Source of the DNA: Symbiodinium natans
Taxonomy: Eukaryota; Sar; Dinophyceae; Suessiales; Symbiodiniaceae
DNA length: 64,000 bases
Direction: 5' to 3'
Assembly (NCBI GenBank): GCA_905221605.1
Contig: CAJNDS010000605.1
Span: 1-64,000, forward strand
Of the stretch, positions 51,387 to 62,039 are shown in pieces. Numbering within the stretch: the first letter of the stretch is position 1; each line of letters starts with the position of its first letter. The position numbers and the translations under genes are program-made. Below the pieces are notes generated by a model, which searched no databases, was not told where the DNA came from, and saw nothing but the letters and a program-made list of their open reading frames with translations.

Positions 51387-51479
51387 TCGCCGTGGACTTC
51401 AGGCGTGGCGGCTTGGGAGCAGGCCCAGGCAGGCGCAGGCCAGGCCCCCTCCCTCCCAAAGCTTCCTGACCGCTTCTGA
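51387..51479 (+). CDS. Candidate terminal exon (SPWTSGVAAWEQAQAGAGQA...)
   Basis: It starts after AACCCCCGAG and is open for 30 codons to TGA at 51,477-51,479. Confidence 0.4.
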   Translation, partial: SPWTSGVAAWEQAQAGAGQAPSLPKLPDRF

Positions 51480-51668
51480 GCGGGGTTTCGACTGTTTGCT
51501 GATTATAAGAAGCCCAAAAAAGAAAAGATGATAGTCCCTATACTGCCCAAAACAGAAGAACATTTGTATATTTTGGTTTTTGTTGGGGTTTCTTATAAGC
51601 AACCAGAAGGTTTAGGGGTTAGTTTTTCAGGACGCCATGGTTTGCACCGGTCAAACCTGCATCCAGGT

Positions 51669-51833
51669 TTTGACCCTCCTGGAGGTTTGGACCCTATGGA
51701 CGCTCCTGCCTTCTTGGAGGTTTTTACCCTCCTGGCGGTTTTTACCCTCCTGGAGGTTTGACCCTCCTGGAGGTTTGACCCTCCTGGAGGTTTGGGCCCT
51801 CCTGGAGGTTTTGAGCCTCCTGGAGGTGTTGAC
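51669..51833 (+). repeat. Minisatellite, unit about 17 bp (GACCCTCCTGGAGGTTT)
   Basis: About nine units, each containing the near-palindrome CCTCCTGGAGG, with diverged units at the left. Confidence 0.85.
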
Positions 51834-52079
51834 CCTCATCCGAAAACAGCACACCGAAATCGTGGAGGCGTGGACGCACCAGAGACCAAACGGTGTCACC
51901 ATCTCAGGTTTGAAGATTTATGGGTTTATTGCAGGAGCCTAAATTTCTTGCAAATAACAATTTTAATTACATCGGCTCTTACAGTAATTAGTCGTTGAGG
52001 CCTTTTTCGGCTTTCAAGTTGGGCAGGGGGGGGGGGTTTGGGGTTTCGGGTTAGCTCAGATCCCTTGCTACTAAACAGA

Positions 52080-52193
52080 ACTACGGTAGCTTCATGGGTA
52101 GCTAATAAGGGTTACAAGTGTGGAAAGTATACTTATAAGTCTACTTAGGGTACTTATACCCCTACTTCTAACTACCCTGGAACCTCCAAGTAG
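52080..52193. mobile_element. MITE-like element, family 1, diverged left end
   Basis: The right end AACCTCCAAGTAG (52,181-52,193) is identical to that at 18,883. The body has TATACTTATAAGT and GTACTTATA motifs as in the other copies. The left end retains TTCATGG. Confidence 0.5.
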
Positions 52194-52224
52194 TGAGGGG
52201 CAGGCTGATTTTGGCCCCCCTCAG

Positions 52225-52299
52225 CGCCTCGATGCCTTCACCACTGCATCCTTCATCCGAATCCTAGACCTGAAATCCCTCCCAAGCCCTAGACCCTAA
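52225..52299 (+). CDS. Candidate exon (RLDAFTTASFIRILDLKSLP)
   Basis: The acceptor is TTTTGGCCCCCCTCAG; 24 codons are open to a stop formed by CCCTAA. A further island at 52,361-52,435 (TMPLPCHHVATRPGHQILAC) ends CTG|GTTTAGGG but has no clear acceptor. Confidence 0.45.
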   Translation, partial: RLDAFTTASFIRILDLKSLPSPRP

Positions 52300-52855
52300 A
52301 TGGGTTTAGGGTTTAGGGTTTAGGGTTTAGGGTAAAGCCCTAAACCCTAAGCCGTCCCCCAAACGATGCCTTTGCCCTGCCACCATGTGGCGACGCGCCC
52401 AGGGCACCAGATCCTTGCATGCCGAGGCCTACTGGTTTAGGGTTTAGGGTTTAGGATTTAGGGTTTCGGGTTTAGGGGTCCCTTTTAAAATATACTATAA
52501 TGACCTTCAAGAACCTGTTCTAATCGTTCAGTGGGAAATGGTCGGGCTGTGTTTCTGTCGTTTCAGGATAGTATTTAGATGTATTTAGGGTCAGGGAGTT
52601 TTGGTGTTTAGGCTGCAAAAGAACTTGAAAGTCAAGTCACCACATTAGGGACGCAACTATAGTCGCATATATATGTATGTGTATGTATATAAGAGAGAAC
52701 TTATGTTGTATTGTACTCGTTTATATGGGTTAGAACAATAAATATTTCGTTCCCGGCCTTTGTGAACTTCATGTATTTCTTGCACAGCAGCCACACATCC
52801 AGACCCGGGCTTCTGGGGACATGCTCTTCAGGTCCCTTGCATAGGGGGGAGCCTT

Positions 52856-52942
52856 GGGATGTTCGACAGTCCTTGACAGGGATTATGGTACCCCCCCTTA
52901 TTCTAGTTCCTATTAAGGGCTGTTAGCATAAGGGGGAAGGTC
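52856..52942. mobile_element. Short inverted-repeat element, family 2, diverged
   Basis: It begins GGGATGTTCGACAG and ends GGGCTGTTAGCATAAGGGGG, the latter nearly identical to the core at 33,238. Confidence 0.45.
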
Positions 52943-53731
52943 CAAAAGGGAGCCTGTTCGCAAATCACAGCTTTCAAAGACCCGGGTTGAAAGGTTCTAG
53001 GACTCACGCTATGCGGATGTAAGTGCGGAGCGGAGGATCTGGGGCTGGCAAAGCATGAAGCCCTCAACGCACGTCAGTGTTGCAGAAATACCGACCCTGA
53101 ATTGCCCTGAATCGAAACCCAACACCCCAAACACCTAACTGAACCCACTACATCCTGAACCCTAAGACCCAAAATCCGAAGCCCCAACACAAGTAAGCCC
53201 CTGTGCGTTGTCCCGCACACACTCACGCCCAGTATGATCCGGCCACGGGGAACAAGATCTACCGCAACGCGCGGCTCCTGTTGCCACCATGCATGGTCCC
53301 CGTTCATAATTGCTTAGGGTCCCTTTGTAATTGTATTGGGCATAGTACTTATAGCCGAGAAAGAGAACTTTAGTGGGCTTTGTCGGTGTGCTCATTCAGA
53401 AGGAATCATGCAGTCTAACCTTTCTTCCCCCGTGGTTGTTTGAAAAGTAAGCATAATCATCGTAGAGTTTCCCAAGCTCGCTGGCAGGTTCCTGGCTTTC
53501 GCGTCTGGAACACCACTCTGATGCCCTCCAACCCTCAGACCTGAATCCGACACCCCTGAACCACAAGCCCGAAACCCTGAACCCCAAAGAACCCTTAAAC
53601 CCCCAAGTCGTACACCCTACAAGCCCTACACCCTAAACCCCTAACCCCTAAACCCTAAACCCGAAACCCGAAACCCTAAACCTTGAACCCGATCCCTCAA
53701 GAGCGAGCCCGAGGCTACCTGGCTTTCGCAG

Positions 53732-53784
53732 CCCCTCGTGTGCTGTTACTGCGAGCCTGGGCCCCCCAGCGTTGTGGGGTTCAG
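53732..53784 (+). CDS. Candidate exon (PLVCCYCEPGPPSVVGF)
   Basis: The acceptor is CTACCTGGCTTTCGCAG and the donor is TTCAG|GTAGGGTTTAGGG, both close to consensus. The 53-nt segment is open. Confidence 0.55.
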
Positions 53785-53819
53785 GTAGGGTTTAGGGTTT
53801 AGGGTTTAGCGTTTCGGGT

Positions 53820-54940
53820 TTAGGGCTTAGGGTAATTACAAGGGTTTAGGGTGCAAAGGTTGCAGGGGACCATACACCCTAGCCAGAGAAGCAACTGCCC
53901 AAAGCAACGGGCCAAACAAGGATTCTTGGAGTCTCATTTGGGCCTTAGTTTGGCTAGGAGTCGGTAGATTCGTCCTTGTTTGCTCGCGTATAATCCCGAC
54001 AACCTACAAAATGATCCGACTATGCGGGGATCCATGTTGAATACTTGAAGGTCGCCTATTGTCGTCAACCCCCCCATAGTGAACTCCCCAGACCCTGAAA
54101 ATGACCGAGCGGCCTCTGAGGACCCCACGGCTCGCTGAGAGGTTCATCATCTACTTGCTCCGCTTCTTCGGCACAGGCGCGAGATCATTGGTTTGGTGTT
54201 TGGGGTTTAGGGTTTAGGGTTTAGGGTTTAGGGTTTAGGGTGGGGTATTCGGGTTGAGGGCTGGGGTTTGCAAATGGGGCTACTGAACTCTAACATGGGT
54301 CCGTGGTCCCAAAAAATTCCTAATCGGGGTTAGTTGTAGAGTGACGGTTGATGGGGCTTCGAGTGCCCACTCAGGGTAAAGGTTTTTGCCCTTGAAGAGT
54401 GTAGTGCCTTGCAGCTGACGATTTTTTCCGAAGTGTGCCCAACCAACTACAACAATGTCTCGATCGCCGGTTATAGAAGTAGGCATCGAAAAGGGAGGGA
54501 CCGCCGGTTTTGCTGACCACATGTCGTTGTCCTTCCCACGCAGTGAGAACGATTTTTTCCATGGTTTTTTGATGCGTTGCCGGCGATGTGGAGTTGTCTA
54601 CTTGAATCATCCGCACTGGGGCGCTGCGCAGTCTAATTCCTATCAACCCTAGGCCATGTTTTCCAGGGAACAAGGGACTCAACATCTGGCAGGCCCAGCA
54701 CCAGGGCTGCACCGCCTTGCTTCATAACTTAAATAACTTCATTCAAATAGAGGATGTTAAGCCCGAAGCCCTAACCCTAAAACCTAGAAACCTTAGCCAT
54801 GCCCTATCAACCCGCTAAGGCTCGAAGCTAAGCCATAAACCCCAAACCCCCAAGCCCAAACCCTAAATCAACCCTAAACCATAAGCTCTAACCCTACACC
54901 CCTATAAACCCAAACCCCACTCTAAGCTGAGCACTAACCC
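53820..54940. other. Mostly unique sequence, no gene called
   Basis: The 440 bp at 54,280-54,720 are free of heptamers and open for long stretches on both strands, which makes strand and coding status undecidable by eye. A TTTAGGG array lies at 54,193-54,240. Confidence 0.35.
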
Positions 54941-55022
54941 TAAACCCTAAACCCTAAACCCCAAACCCTAAACCCTAAACCCTCAACCCTCAACCCTCAA
55001 CCCTAAACCCTAAACCCTAAAC
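54940..55022 (-). repeat. CCCTAAA array with CCCTCAA units
   Basis: About eleven units leading into the acceptor at 55,037. Confidence 0.9.
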
Positions 55023-55037
55023 CTCCACGCTGCGCAG

Positions 55038-55149
55038 GTGGAGATGCCCCCCTGATTAAGTCGGTTCCCTTTCTGCCGGAGCGCTTCGTCAAGCAGGTGT
55101 CGGCTAAGGGTCTCCCACGCCCTGAACTCCACATCCGCACTTTCGGATT
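55038..55149 (+). CDS. Candidate exon ([20 protein letters not shown]...)
   Basis: The acceptor is CCACGCTGCGCAG; about 36 codons are open and continue [17 protein letters not shown] into the G-rich repeats, so the donor lies near 55,150. Confidence 0.5.
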
Positions 55150-55420
55150 TGGGTTTAGGGTTTGGGAGTTGGGGTTTGGGGTTTGGGGTTTGGGGTTTGC
55201 GGTTTGGGGTTTGGGGTTTGGGGTTTGGGGTTTGGGGTTTGGGGTTTGGGGTTTGGGGTTTGGGGTTTGGGCTTTGGGGTTTGGGCTTTGGGCTTTGGGC
55301 TTTGGGCTTTGGGGTTTGGGGTTTGGGGTTTGGGGTTTGGGCTTTGGGGTTTGGGCTTTGGGCTTTGGGCTTTGGGCTTTGGGCTTTGGGCTTTGGGCTT
55401 TGGGGTTTGGGGTTTGGGGG
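55150..55420 (+). repeat. TTTGGGG/TTTGGGC heptamer array
   Basis: About 38 heptamers. The first half is nearly all TTTGGGG; TTTGGGC then appears in blocks whose pattern repeats at about 84 bp. The frames encoding GLGFGVW on one strand and PNPKPQT on the other are translations of the repeat, not genes. Confidence 0.95.
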
Positions 55421-56095
55421 TTTTAGTCTTTGGCACTTTCGCTGCTTGAGGGCCTGGACCCTAAAGGCCTAGAGTTTGTAGAGGGCCAGCACCCCGGTAT
55501 ATAAACCCCCTTTCTGAAAGGGTAGTTAGGGGGGGCGGGGGGCTTTAGGGGCTTTCGGGGGCCTTCGGGGGCTTTCGGGAGCTTTGGGGTTTAGGGAGCT
55601 TTGGGCGCTTGGCAGGTTTAGGGCGAGAATTTCCGGGTTCAGGGAGCTAGAGGGGGTTGTGCTGTGGGAGATGCTCCAGTTTCCCTGTCTTGTCTTGAGA
55701 AGGGATCCTAATCAAACGTGTCGCTTTTTCAACACAAGCCAGTCGACCCGCGAACCTAAACCTTCAACCCCATAAACCCCATCTATGCCCTGTACACCCT
55801 AACACCTCACTGTCCAGGCCTCGGCAGCGTTGTCCTTGCAGGCCGGCCGGTTTATTGGTATGGGCTCAGGGATTTAGCTGATAGATAGGGCGATTTCGCA
55901 GAACAGAATCCCGATCGTTTCACCTGCTAGCTCTTTTCCTGGCGTTCTTCTTTGCGGGTTCCCCTGTTTTTTGCGACGTGTTGTTGAGCATCGTGAACTT
56001 TATTGGGGCTTCGGTTTTAGGGGTATTGGACTTGTGCGCTCATGTAAATCACAAGAACCTAAGCCCTAAACCCTTGCGAAGCGCCTGTCCCAACA

Positions 56096-56212
56096 GGCTG
56101 CTTGGCGCGGCTACCGCGGGCTTCCCAGCTGTCTTCATGATGTACAAGCCAAGGCTTCACGGAAATTCCATACATTCCAATTCCATAGAGCATATGACCC
56201 TAACCCCAAAAT
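56096..56212 (+). CDS. Candidate exon with two competing frames
   Basis: After GCCTGTCCCAACAG one frame is open to TAG (LLGAATAGFPAVFMMYKPRL). A second frame that begins earlier, after CCCTTGCGAAG, gives RLSQQAAWRGYRGLP, which resembles a calmodulin-binding IQ motif (QxxxWRGYxxx). I cannot choose between them. Confidence 0.3.
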
Positions 56213-56740
56213 AGCACAGTTGGAATGTCAGAGGTGAGTGTGAGTACTGGAGGGAAGGGAGGTTAGCGGTTCAATGACCAGCTAGCACAAGCTTCCGGGC
56301 TTTTGGTCCACGACTTTGGGTTAGGGTTCATGGCCATAGGTTTGGGGATTTTGGTTTAGGGCTGCAAAGTTTGTTTAGGGCGTCCTGCTCGAAGAGTATT
56401 CTCGGCTTTGTGCGCCGCCCTCAGAAGTAGGGAGCTTCATGTGTGGAATCTGTTTTTTTGTTTTGGGGGGGGGGGGGGTTGAGGGTTAAGGGGGTTTATG
56501 GTTTAGGGCTGCATGGTTTAGGTGGCGTGAGGTCTTTGGGCCTGCAAGCTACGTTCCCAAGCATCTTGCCTTCCATAGCTCGGTCTAGTGTGCGGCAATC
56601 TAGGGTAGCCACATGGTCCCTTCATCTGGCCCCTTGCCTTCTTTCAAGGGATCCGAAGTATGGGCCCTTGGGTTGTAGAGAGTATATAAGTATATAAGGG
56701 ACTGAAAGGGGTCCCCTTTTAAGGGCCCAGACTACGAGAC

Positions 56741-56985
56741 CCTAAACCCTAAACCCTAAACCCTAAACCCAAAACCCTAAACCCTAAACCCGTCCTAAGA
56801 GCCAAGATCTCAATGACAACAGAGGTGAGCGTTGCTCCTTGCCCTCGAACCTGCGAACAGCCGCCGCGCTGCGGCGATGCGCGCCCCTGGGACTTGAGAC
56901 TACGGGTTTAGGGTTTAGGGTTTAGGGGTTAGGGTTTAGGGTTTAGGGTTTAGGGTTTAGGGTTTAGGGCTTAGGGCTTAGGGTT
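56741..56985. repeat. C-strand array, 110-bp island, G-strand array
   Basis: CCCTAAA units occupy 56,741-56,790 and TTTAGGG units 56,905-56,985. The island has possible splice sites (CGAACAG, GAG|GTGAGC) but no clearly preferred frame. Confidence 0.7.
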
Positions 56986-57519
56986 TGGGGGATCTCCAAT
57001 AGAGTTTGGGGAGGTTTCGGGGATGTAGAGGGTCCAGGTTTTAGGACTTAGGGTCTCTTTTAGGGTTCCGAAGAGATTTCTGGGTTCGGGGCTGTCGTGG
57101 CTTCTCGGACTTTCAAGGCTGAACCAGGCATTGCGGGCTTCTGGGGTTCTGAAAGTGAGCCTGGTCTTCCGCAACATGGTCACTTTCCGAGCCAAGCCCG
57201 AAATCCCGGAAATTGCAGAAATCCCCAAAACCCCAAGCCCTCAGCCCCTAAGCCCCTAAGCCCCTAATAGCCCCTAAACCCTGAACCCTAAACCCTAAAC
57301 CCTACAGACCCTATCGGCCAATGTGCGAAGCCCTGAGGTTGTCAAGCCCTCACAGGGTTTAGGGCTTAGGATTCAGGTTTTAGGGCTCGCCGGAGCCTGG
57401 GTCGTGGGCTTGGCAGCGTTAGGATCCTAGCTCAAACCCTAAACCCTAAACCCTAAATCCTTAACCCTAAACCCTAAACCCTAAACCCCCAGAAACCCTC
57501 TTAGCCTTCCCCAGCCCAG

Positions 57520-57600
57520 GCTCTGCATCCAGAGGTGCTGGCGCTGGTCTTTGCTCAAGCGGCGCCTCGAGCTGTTGCAAGGCGCTTGCAAGCCCAAGGG
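57520..57600 (+). CDS. Candidate 81-nt exon (ALHPEVLALVFAQAAPRAVA...)
   Basis: The acceptor is TTAGCCTTCCCCAGCCCAG; 27 codons are open in phase 0; the donor is CAAGG|GTTTAGGG. It is the left partner of a 72-nt intron. Confidence 0.55.
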
Positions 57601-57672
57601 GTTTAGGGTTTAGGGTTTAGGATTTAGGGTTTAGGGCTAGCCCCTAAACCCTAAACACGCGAAGAAGAGCAG
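57601..57672 (+). other. Minimal telomere-repeat intron (72 nt)
   Basis: It begins GTTTAGGG with five TTTAGGG-type units, turns at CTAG into CCCCTAAACCCTAAA, and ends GAAGAAGAGCAG. The two halves can pair over about 14-18 bases, bringing the splice sites close together. Confidence 0.5.
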
Positions 57673-57716
57673 GAAGCTTGCGGAGGCGCGGAGCTCGAGA
57701 TCACTTCCTTGCAAGG
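57673..57716 (+). CDS. Candidate exon (EACGGAELEITSLQ)
   Basis: The acceptor is AGAAGAGCAG and the donor is CAAGG|GTTTTAGGG. It is in phase with the exon ending at 57,600. Confidence 0.5.
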
Positions 57717-58285
57717 GTTTTAGGGTTTTAGGGTACCCCAAACCCGAAACCCTAACTCTCTAAACTTATAGGATTTAGGGTTCGAGGTTGCCGTGGGGGT
57801 GTGAAAACGTGATCACACCGACTGCTGAACTCTACATGAACACCTCGTGGAAGGGTCTAGGGTTTTGGGTTTTGAGTTTTGGGAGGTCTTGTGGTGGGCC
57901 TGACAGTTTAGGGTTTCGTAAAAGTCCTCAAGCCTTGCACCCAAGCCCTAGTATCCTTAAACCCTAAACCCTAAACCCGAAATCCCAAACCCCGAGCCCT
58001 AAACCCTAAACCCTAAACCCTGAACCCTACACCCTGAACCCTGTCCTTCAAGGGAAGGGCCAAATTTGGCAGGTGCCGCACGAGCCGCAAAGTCTGTGAG
58101 AGGCGGGCCGCCTGAACCTCCTTCGCTCGGGACGCAATGGGTTTAATTGGGATTTGGGGCTAAGGGTTTAGGGTTGATAGGGTTTAGAGTTTTGGGTTTA
58201 TAGGGTTTAGGGTCTGGGGTCTAGAGTTTAGGGGTTAGGGTTTAGGGTTTGGGGCCTTAGGGTGCGTCTTTCCGCGCCGATGCAG

Positions 58286-58330
58286 AAGATCATGTGCGGC
58301 GCAACCACCACAGGGTGTGCGGGCTTCAGG
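58286..58330 (+). CDS. Candidate 45-nt exon (KIMCGATTTGCAGFR)
   Basis: The acceptor is CTTTCCGCGCCGATGCAG; exactly 15 codons are open; the donor is CAGG|GTGTAGGG. Confidence 0.5.
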
Positions 58331-58834
58331 GTGTAGGGTTTAGGGCTTGGGGTTCTGGGGCCCTAGAAATCCTCTACACTGCACTTGCGATCCCAAACCC
58401 CATCGGCCAAAAACTCACGCTCTAAACCCCGAAAACCCATGATGGGACGGCGCAGGGTGGGGGTTTGTCTCGCTTTGTGTGTTGTTAGTACGTTTGTTTC
58501 TGCCTGTTCTTTGTGCAGAAGAGGAATGGTAATGTTTGTCTTGAGTCCAATAAGCTGTTAATGGGAGTCGCTGTTGAGATGGGTGAAAAAGTATTCGTCC
58601 TGCACCCTAAACCCTATCAACCTACAATCCCTACAAACCCTTTAAGCCCTGTATGCCCTAGGAATTCTAAGTCCCCCTCTGTCCTACCATCCTAGGTTCC
58701 CCCCTTAAATAACTACCCCGAGAAAGCCTTAATCATGGGGGGGGGGGGGGGGGTAGTATAGACCCATGAGACTGGGACTATCGAGGCCATTGTAGGTCTT
58801 CATGCTGGCAGTTACCTCTTCATCGAATATCGAT

Positions 58835-59046
58835 GCCCTAAACCCTAAAAACCCTAAACCCTAAACCCTAAACCCTAAACCCTAAACCCTAAACCCTAAA
58901 CCCTAAACCTAACCCTAAACCCTAAACCCTAAACCCTAAACCCTAAACCCTAAACCCTAAACCCTAAACCCTAAACCCTAAACCCTAAACCCTAAACCCT
59001 AAACCCTAAACCCTAAACCCTAAACCCTAAACCCTAAACCCTAAAC
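58835..59046 (-). repeat. Large CCCTAAA array
   Basis: About 30 units with one short CCTAACCCTAAA interruption. Confidence 0.95.
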
Positions 59047-59334
59047 CCGAACCCTTTCAAGGGAATCCCCAGCCCCGCTTTCTGGGTTCGGGTCGAAGAC
59101 TTCCAAGGGTTTTGGGATCTTGGGCTGCTGGTCTTAGAGGTTTAGGGTTTTAGGGTTTCAGGGGTGTAGGAGTTTGTTAGGGTTTTAGGGTTTCAGGGGT
59201 TTAGGAGTTTGAAAGTTTCAGGGTTTCAGGTTTTTAGGGGTTTGAGAGTTTCAGGGCTTTAGGGTTTCAGGCCTTTCGAGTTGTAAGGTTTAAGGGTTTC
59301 GGGATTCCTTAGGCACGCCGCCCAGAATCAGAAG

Positions 59335-59458
59335 AATGCCCGAGCACACGGCAGGAGCGCATCCTCATCGCGCTGAACCTGATCAACAGCACCTCGGGCT
59401 GCTACTCATGTTCGAAGCATTGAAGAACTGGATGGATGCTACGAGCTGGAGTATCCCG
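59335..59458 (+). CDS. Candidate exon (LGLLLMFEALKNWMDATSWS)
   Basis: It follows CCCAGAATCAGAAG; from the ATG at 59,336 about 41 codons are open. Array order is reversed here: degenerate G-strand copies on the left and C-strand on the right. Confidence 0.35.
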
Positions 59459-59573
59459 AAACCCTACACCCTACACCCTAAACCCGAAACCCTAAACCCT
59501 AAACCCTAAACCCTAAACCCTAAACCCTAAACCCTAAACCCTAAACCCTAAACCCTAAACCCTAAACCCTAGC
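59459..59573 (-). repeat. CCCTAAA array
   Basis: About 16 units, with CCCTACA variants at the left end. Confidence 0.95.
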
Positions 59574-60600
59574 CCTTAAGCCCTTTCGGTTCAGAAGCGA
59601 AACCATTCCAAAATAGTCTTCAAGCCGTTGAAGACTCATGCATGCAGCTATCCAGGGCTGCAGCTCGTGAAGGAAAGCTCCATTTGAGGTTTTGGGTTTA
59701 GGGGTTTAAGGTTTTGGGGCTTTTTGGGTTTAGGGTTTAGTATACAGGGTGTAGGGTTTAAGAGTTGATTTAGGGTTTAGTGTGTAGGGGTTGGGGGGTG
59801 TGGGGTTCAGGTTTTAGGGCATTTCGGATTTAGGGGTTTTAGGGCGTTTCAACTCTGGTCCACGGAGGCCGTAGGCGAGCTTAAGGTGTGAACCGCTACC
59901 CGCCGCTGCTCCACGAAAGCAACTACGGCCGGCGGCCCAGGGTGGGACAACTGTTTGTATGGGTTTAGGGCCACATCCGCTTATTTCAAGGGATTACGAC
60001 TCGTACCCCTATAAGGTTGTACCCCCTAAAAGGTTCCCCTTACTATACTCCTGGATCTGTAGGAAGGGTCCGCAAAACCTCCAAGGCATAACCCAGGTTC
60101 CCTCTTAAGCACACACCAAGCCAAAGGGCACAACATACTCCGATTGCTTTGGGAACCGACATTTCAAGCCGCAAGCCATAAACCCCAAACCAGAAACCCT
60201 AAACCCTGAACCCAAACCCCTAAACCCTAAGCCCTAAACCCTGATGTGAAACTGCACCGTGGGGGGCCACTTTGCACCGCAAAAAGCCCTCAACCCCTGT
60301 TTGGGGGGGAGGGGGGAGTTATCGGGTTAGGATCTGTACCTACCCAAAAACCTATCCTTGGTGTAAGCTGCCTGAGAATCCGAACAAGGGTGGGGTGTTT
60401 TTTCCGCAAGAAACCTACAAACCCCAAACCCTAAAAGAAGCAGGCTTTGGGCCTCTTTTCTGGCAAAAGGAACCCCTGAAGCACTAAACCTGAGCGCTCA
60501 GCCCGACATTTTTCCCCGGGTGGCGAAAGGGGTGTCGCTTTTAGGGCATTTTGGGGTCTCGAGTCATTTTGGGGGTTCGGTGTGTTGGGATGTATGTGTC
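59574..60600. other. Unique and degenerate repeat sequence, no gene called
   Basis: Heptamer-like words appear at 59,690-59,850 (G-strand) and 60,175-60,240 (C-strand). Frames near 60,250-60,480 lack splice context. Confidence 0.35.
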
Positions 60601-60639
60601 TAGATGTTCTGGTTCAGGGTCCCCGGAGTTCGGTTGGGG

Positions 60640-60742
60640 GTGGCAAGCATTGCTGGGAGAGGGAAACTTCATGAGGCTTCTCCGTCAACGCGGAAGATGA
60701 GCTTGTCCTTGTCGTGCATCCGCCAAAGCAGCTGGGCGGAAG
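60640..60742 (+). CDS. Candidate exon (VASIAGRGKLHEASPSTRKM...)
   Basis: A + strand frame is open and continues SLSLSCIRQSSWAEE to CCCTAAA repeats. The boundaries are not clear. Confidence 0.3.
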
Positions 60743-60829
60743 AAACCCTAAACCCAAAACCCTACACCCCTTTAAACCCTTTAAACCCTTAACACCGTTT
60801 AAACCCTAAACCCTGCACCCGTCTCACAG

Positions 60830-60917
60830 CATGAGGCCAAATCCCCACGATCCGACAACAGCAGAGCTTCCCGAAATCCGGAGAACCCGCATGCACCATA
60901 GCTATTTGGGGGCTTAG
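60830..60917 (+). CDS. Candidate terminal exon (MRPNPHDPTTAELPEIRRTR...)
   Basis: The acceptor is GCACCCGTCTCACAG; from the ATG at 60,831, 28 codons are open, ending HHSYLGA-TAG. Confidence 0.4.
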
Positions 60918-61368
60918 GGGCAATAAGCCCTAAACCCCTGAACCCTAAGCCCTAAGCCCTAAACCATAAACCCTAAACCCTAAACCCTAAACCCTGAGCC
61001 CTATTAAACCCCTCTAAATATAACACGACGAGGCGTATTTGGTTCAGGGTTTAGGGTTTAGGGAAACCCTACACCCTAAACCCTAAACCCACAAATTAGG
61101 GTTTAAGGGTTTCGGGTTCAGGGTTGAAGGTTTTGAGGCTGTTGAGGGGCTGATGAGGCGTTTTTGGCGTCCGTTGGAGTGGTGTAAGCTAGGTAGCCCA
61201 CTGTCTGAGCTGTATTGTATTTTGTCTTCTTCTTCTTCTTCCAAGGCCTCACGAACCCACAGCAATGTTATTTGTTATAGAACCCCAAGCCCGAAACCCT
61301 AAACCCGAAACCCTATACCCTAAACCCGCCCTCAGCGGGCTTGGGTGTCCATCTTGGGTTCTTTGCAG

Positions 61369-61406
61369 CAAGGCGCCATCTTTGCAGGGACGAGGGCCGG
61401 CCGAAG
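61369..61406 (+). CDS. Candidate exon 1 of a three-exon chain (RRHLCRDEGRPK)
   Basis: The acceptor TCTTGGGTTCTTTGCAG is strong; the donor is GAAG|GTCAAA. In the frame quoted it ends in phase 0 and joins the next exon without a stop. Confidence 0.55.
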
Positions 61407-61570
61407 GTCAAATCAACCCGTAGCTCTGAACCCTCAAATCCCAACACACTACCCCGATTGGAGCCCAAAGCCCCAACAGTGTAGGGTTTACAGGGTTTAG
61501 GGTTTAGGGTTTATGGTTTAGGGTTGCCTCCCGCCCTAAACCCTAAACTTCAAGCCGAGCGCGGCTGCAG

Positions 61571-61620
61571 AGGCCTTCCCTCGTGAAGCGAGTGAAGGCT
61601 CACGCTGGGTCTTGTGATGA
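61571..61620 (+). CDS. Candidate exon 2 of the chain (RPSLVKRVKAHAGSCD)
   Basis: The acceptor is GCGGCTGCAG after CCCTAAA units; the donor is GATGA|GTTTAGGG. It ends with two bases of a codon that the next exon completes as GAA. Confidence 0.55.
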
Positions 61621-61806
61621 GTTTAGGGTTTAGGGTTTAGGGTTTTGAATTTAGGGTTTAGGGTTTACGGTTTAGGGTGGTTGTGGGGCTTTAGGGGCGT
61701 TGGGGTTTTACCTTTAGGGCCTTGAAAGTCTAGCCCAAAACCCTAAATACCAATCCCTAGACCCTAAACAGCAAACCGTAAACCCTAAACAACCGGCTCG
61801 GTTCAG

Positions 61807-61844
61807 ATGCGAGCTGACCGGTCGGCGAGTTGTCGTCGGAGATG
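61807..61844 (+). CDS. Candidate exon 3 of the chain (CELTGRRVVVGD)
   Basis: The acceptor is CGGCTCGGTTCAG and the donor is GATG|GTTTGG. Its phase fits the exon before it. The intron between them (61,621-61,806) starts with TTTAGGG units and ends with CCCTAAA units. Confidence 0.55.
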
Positions 61845-62039
61845 GTTTGGATTTATGGTTTCTGAGTTTCTGGGCTTCTGGGTCTATGGGGTCTCTCGGC
61901 TGTCTAGGATTTGTGTTGGCATTAGAGTGTTCAGGGTTTAGGGTTTAGTGGTGGCAGATTTAGCTCTTTAGCTCTGGCTTGTTTGAGGGTCTCTTCGATC
62001 GCCTGCTACTTCTCGTTTCCAGAAGGACTCATAAGCCTA

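Noticed and set aside
55097-55472. Frames encoding GLGFGVW and PNPKPQT repeats
   Set aside because: They translate the TTTGGGG heptamer array; a 7-bp unit keeps frames open on both strands without selection.
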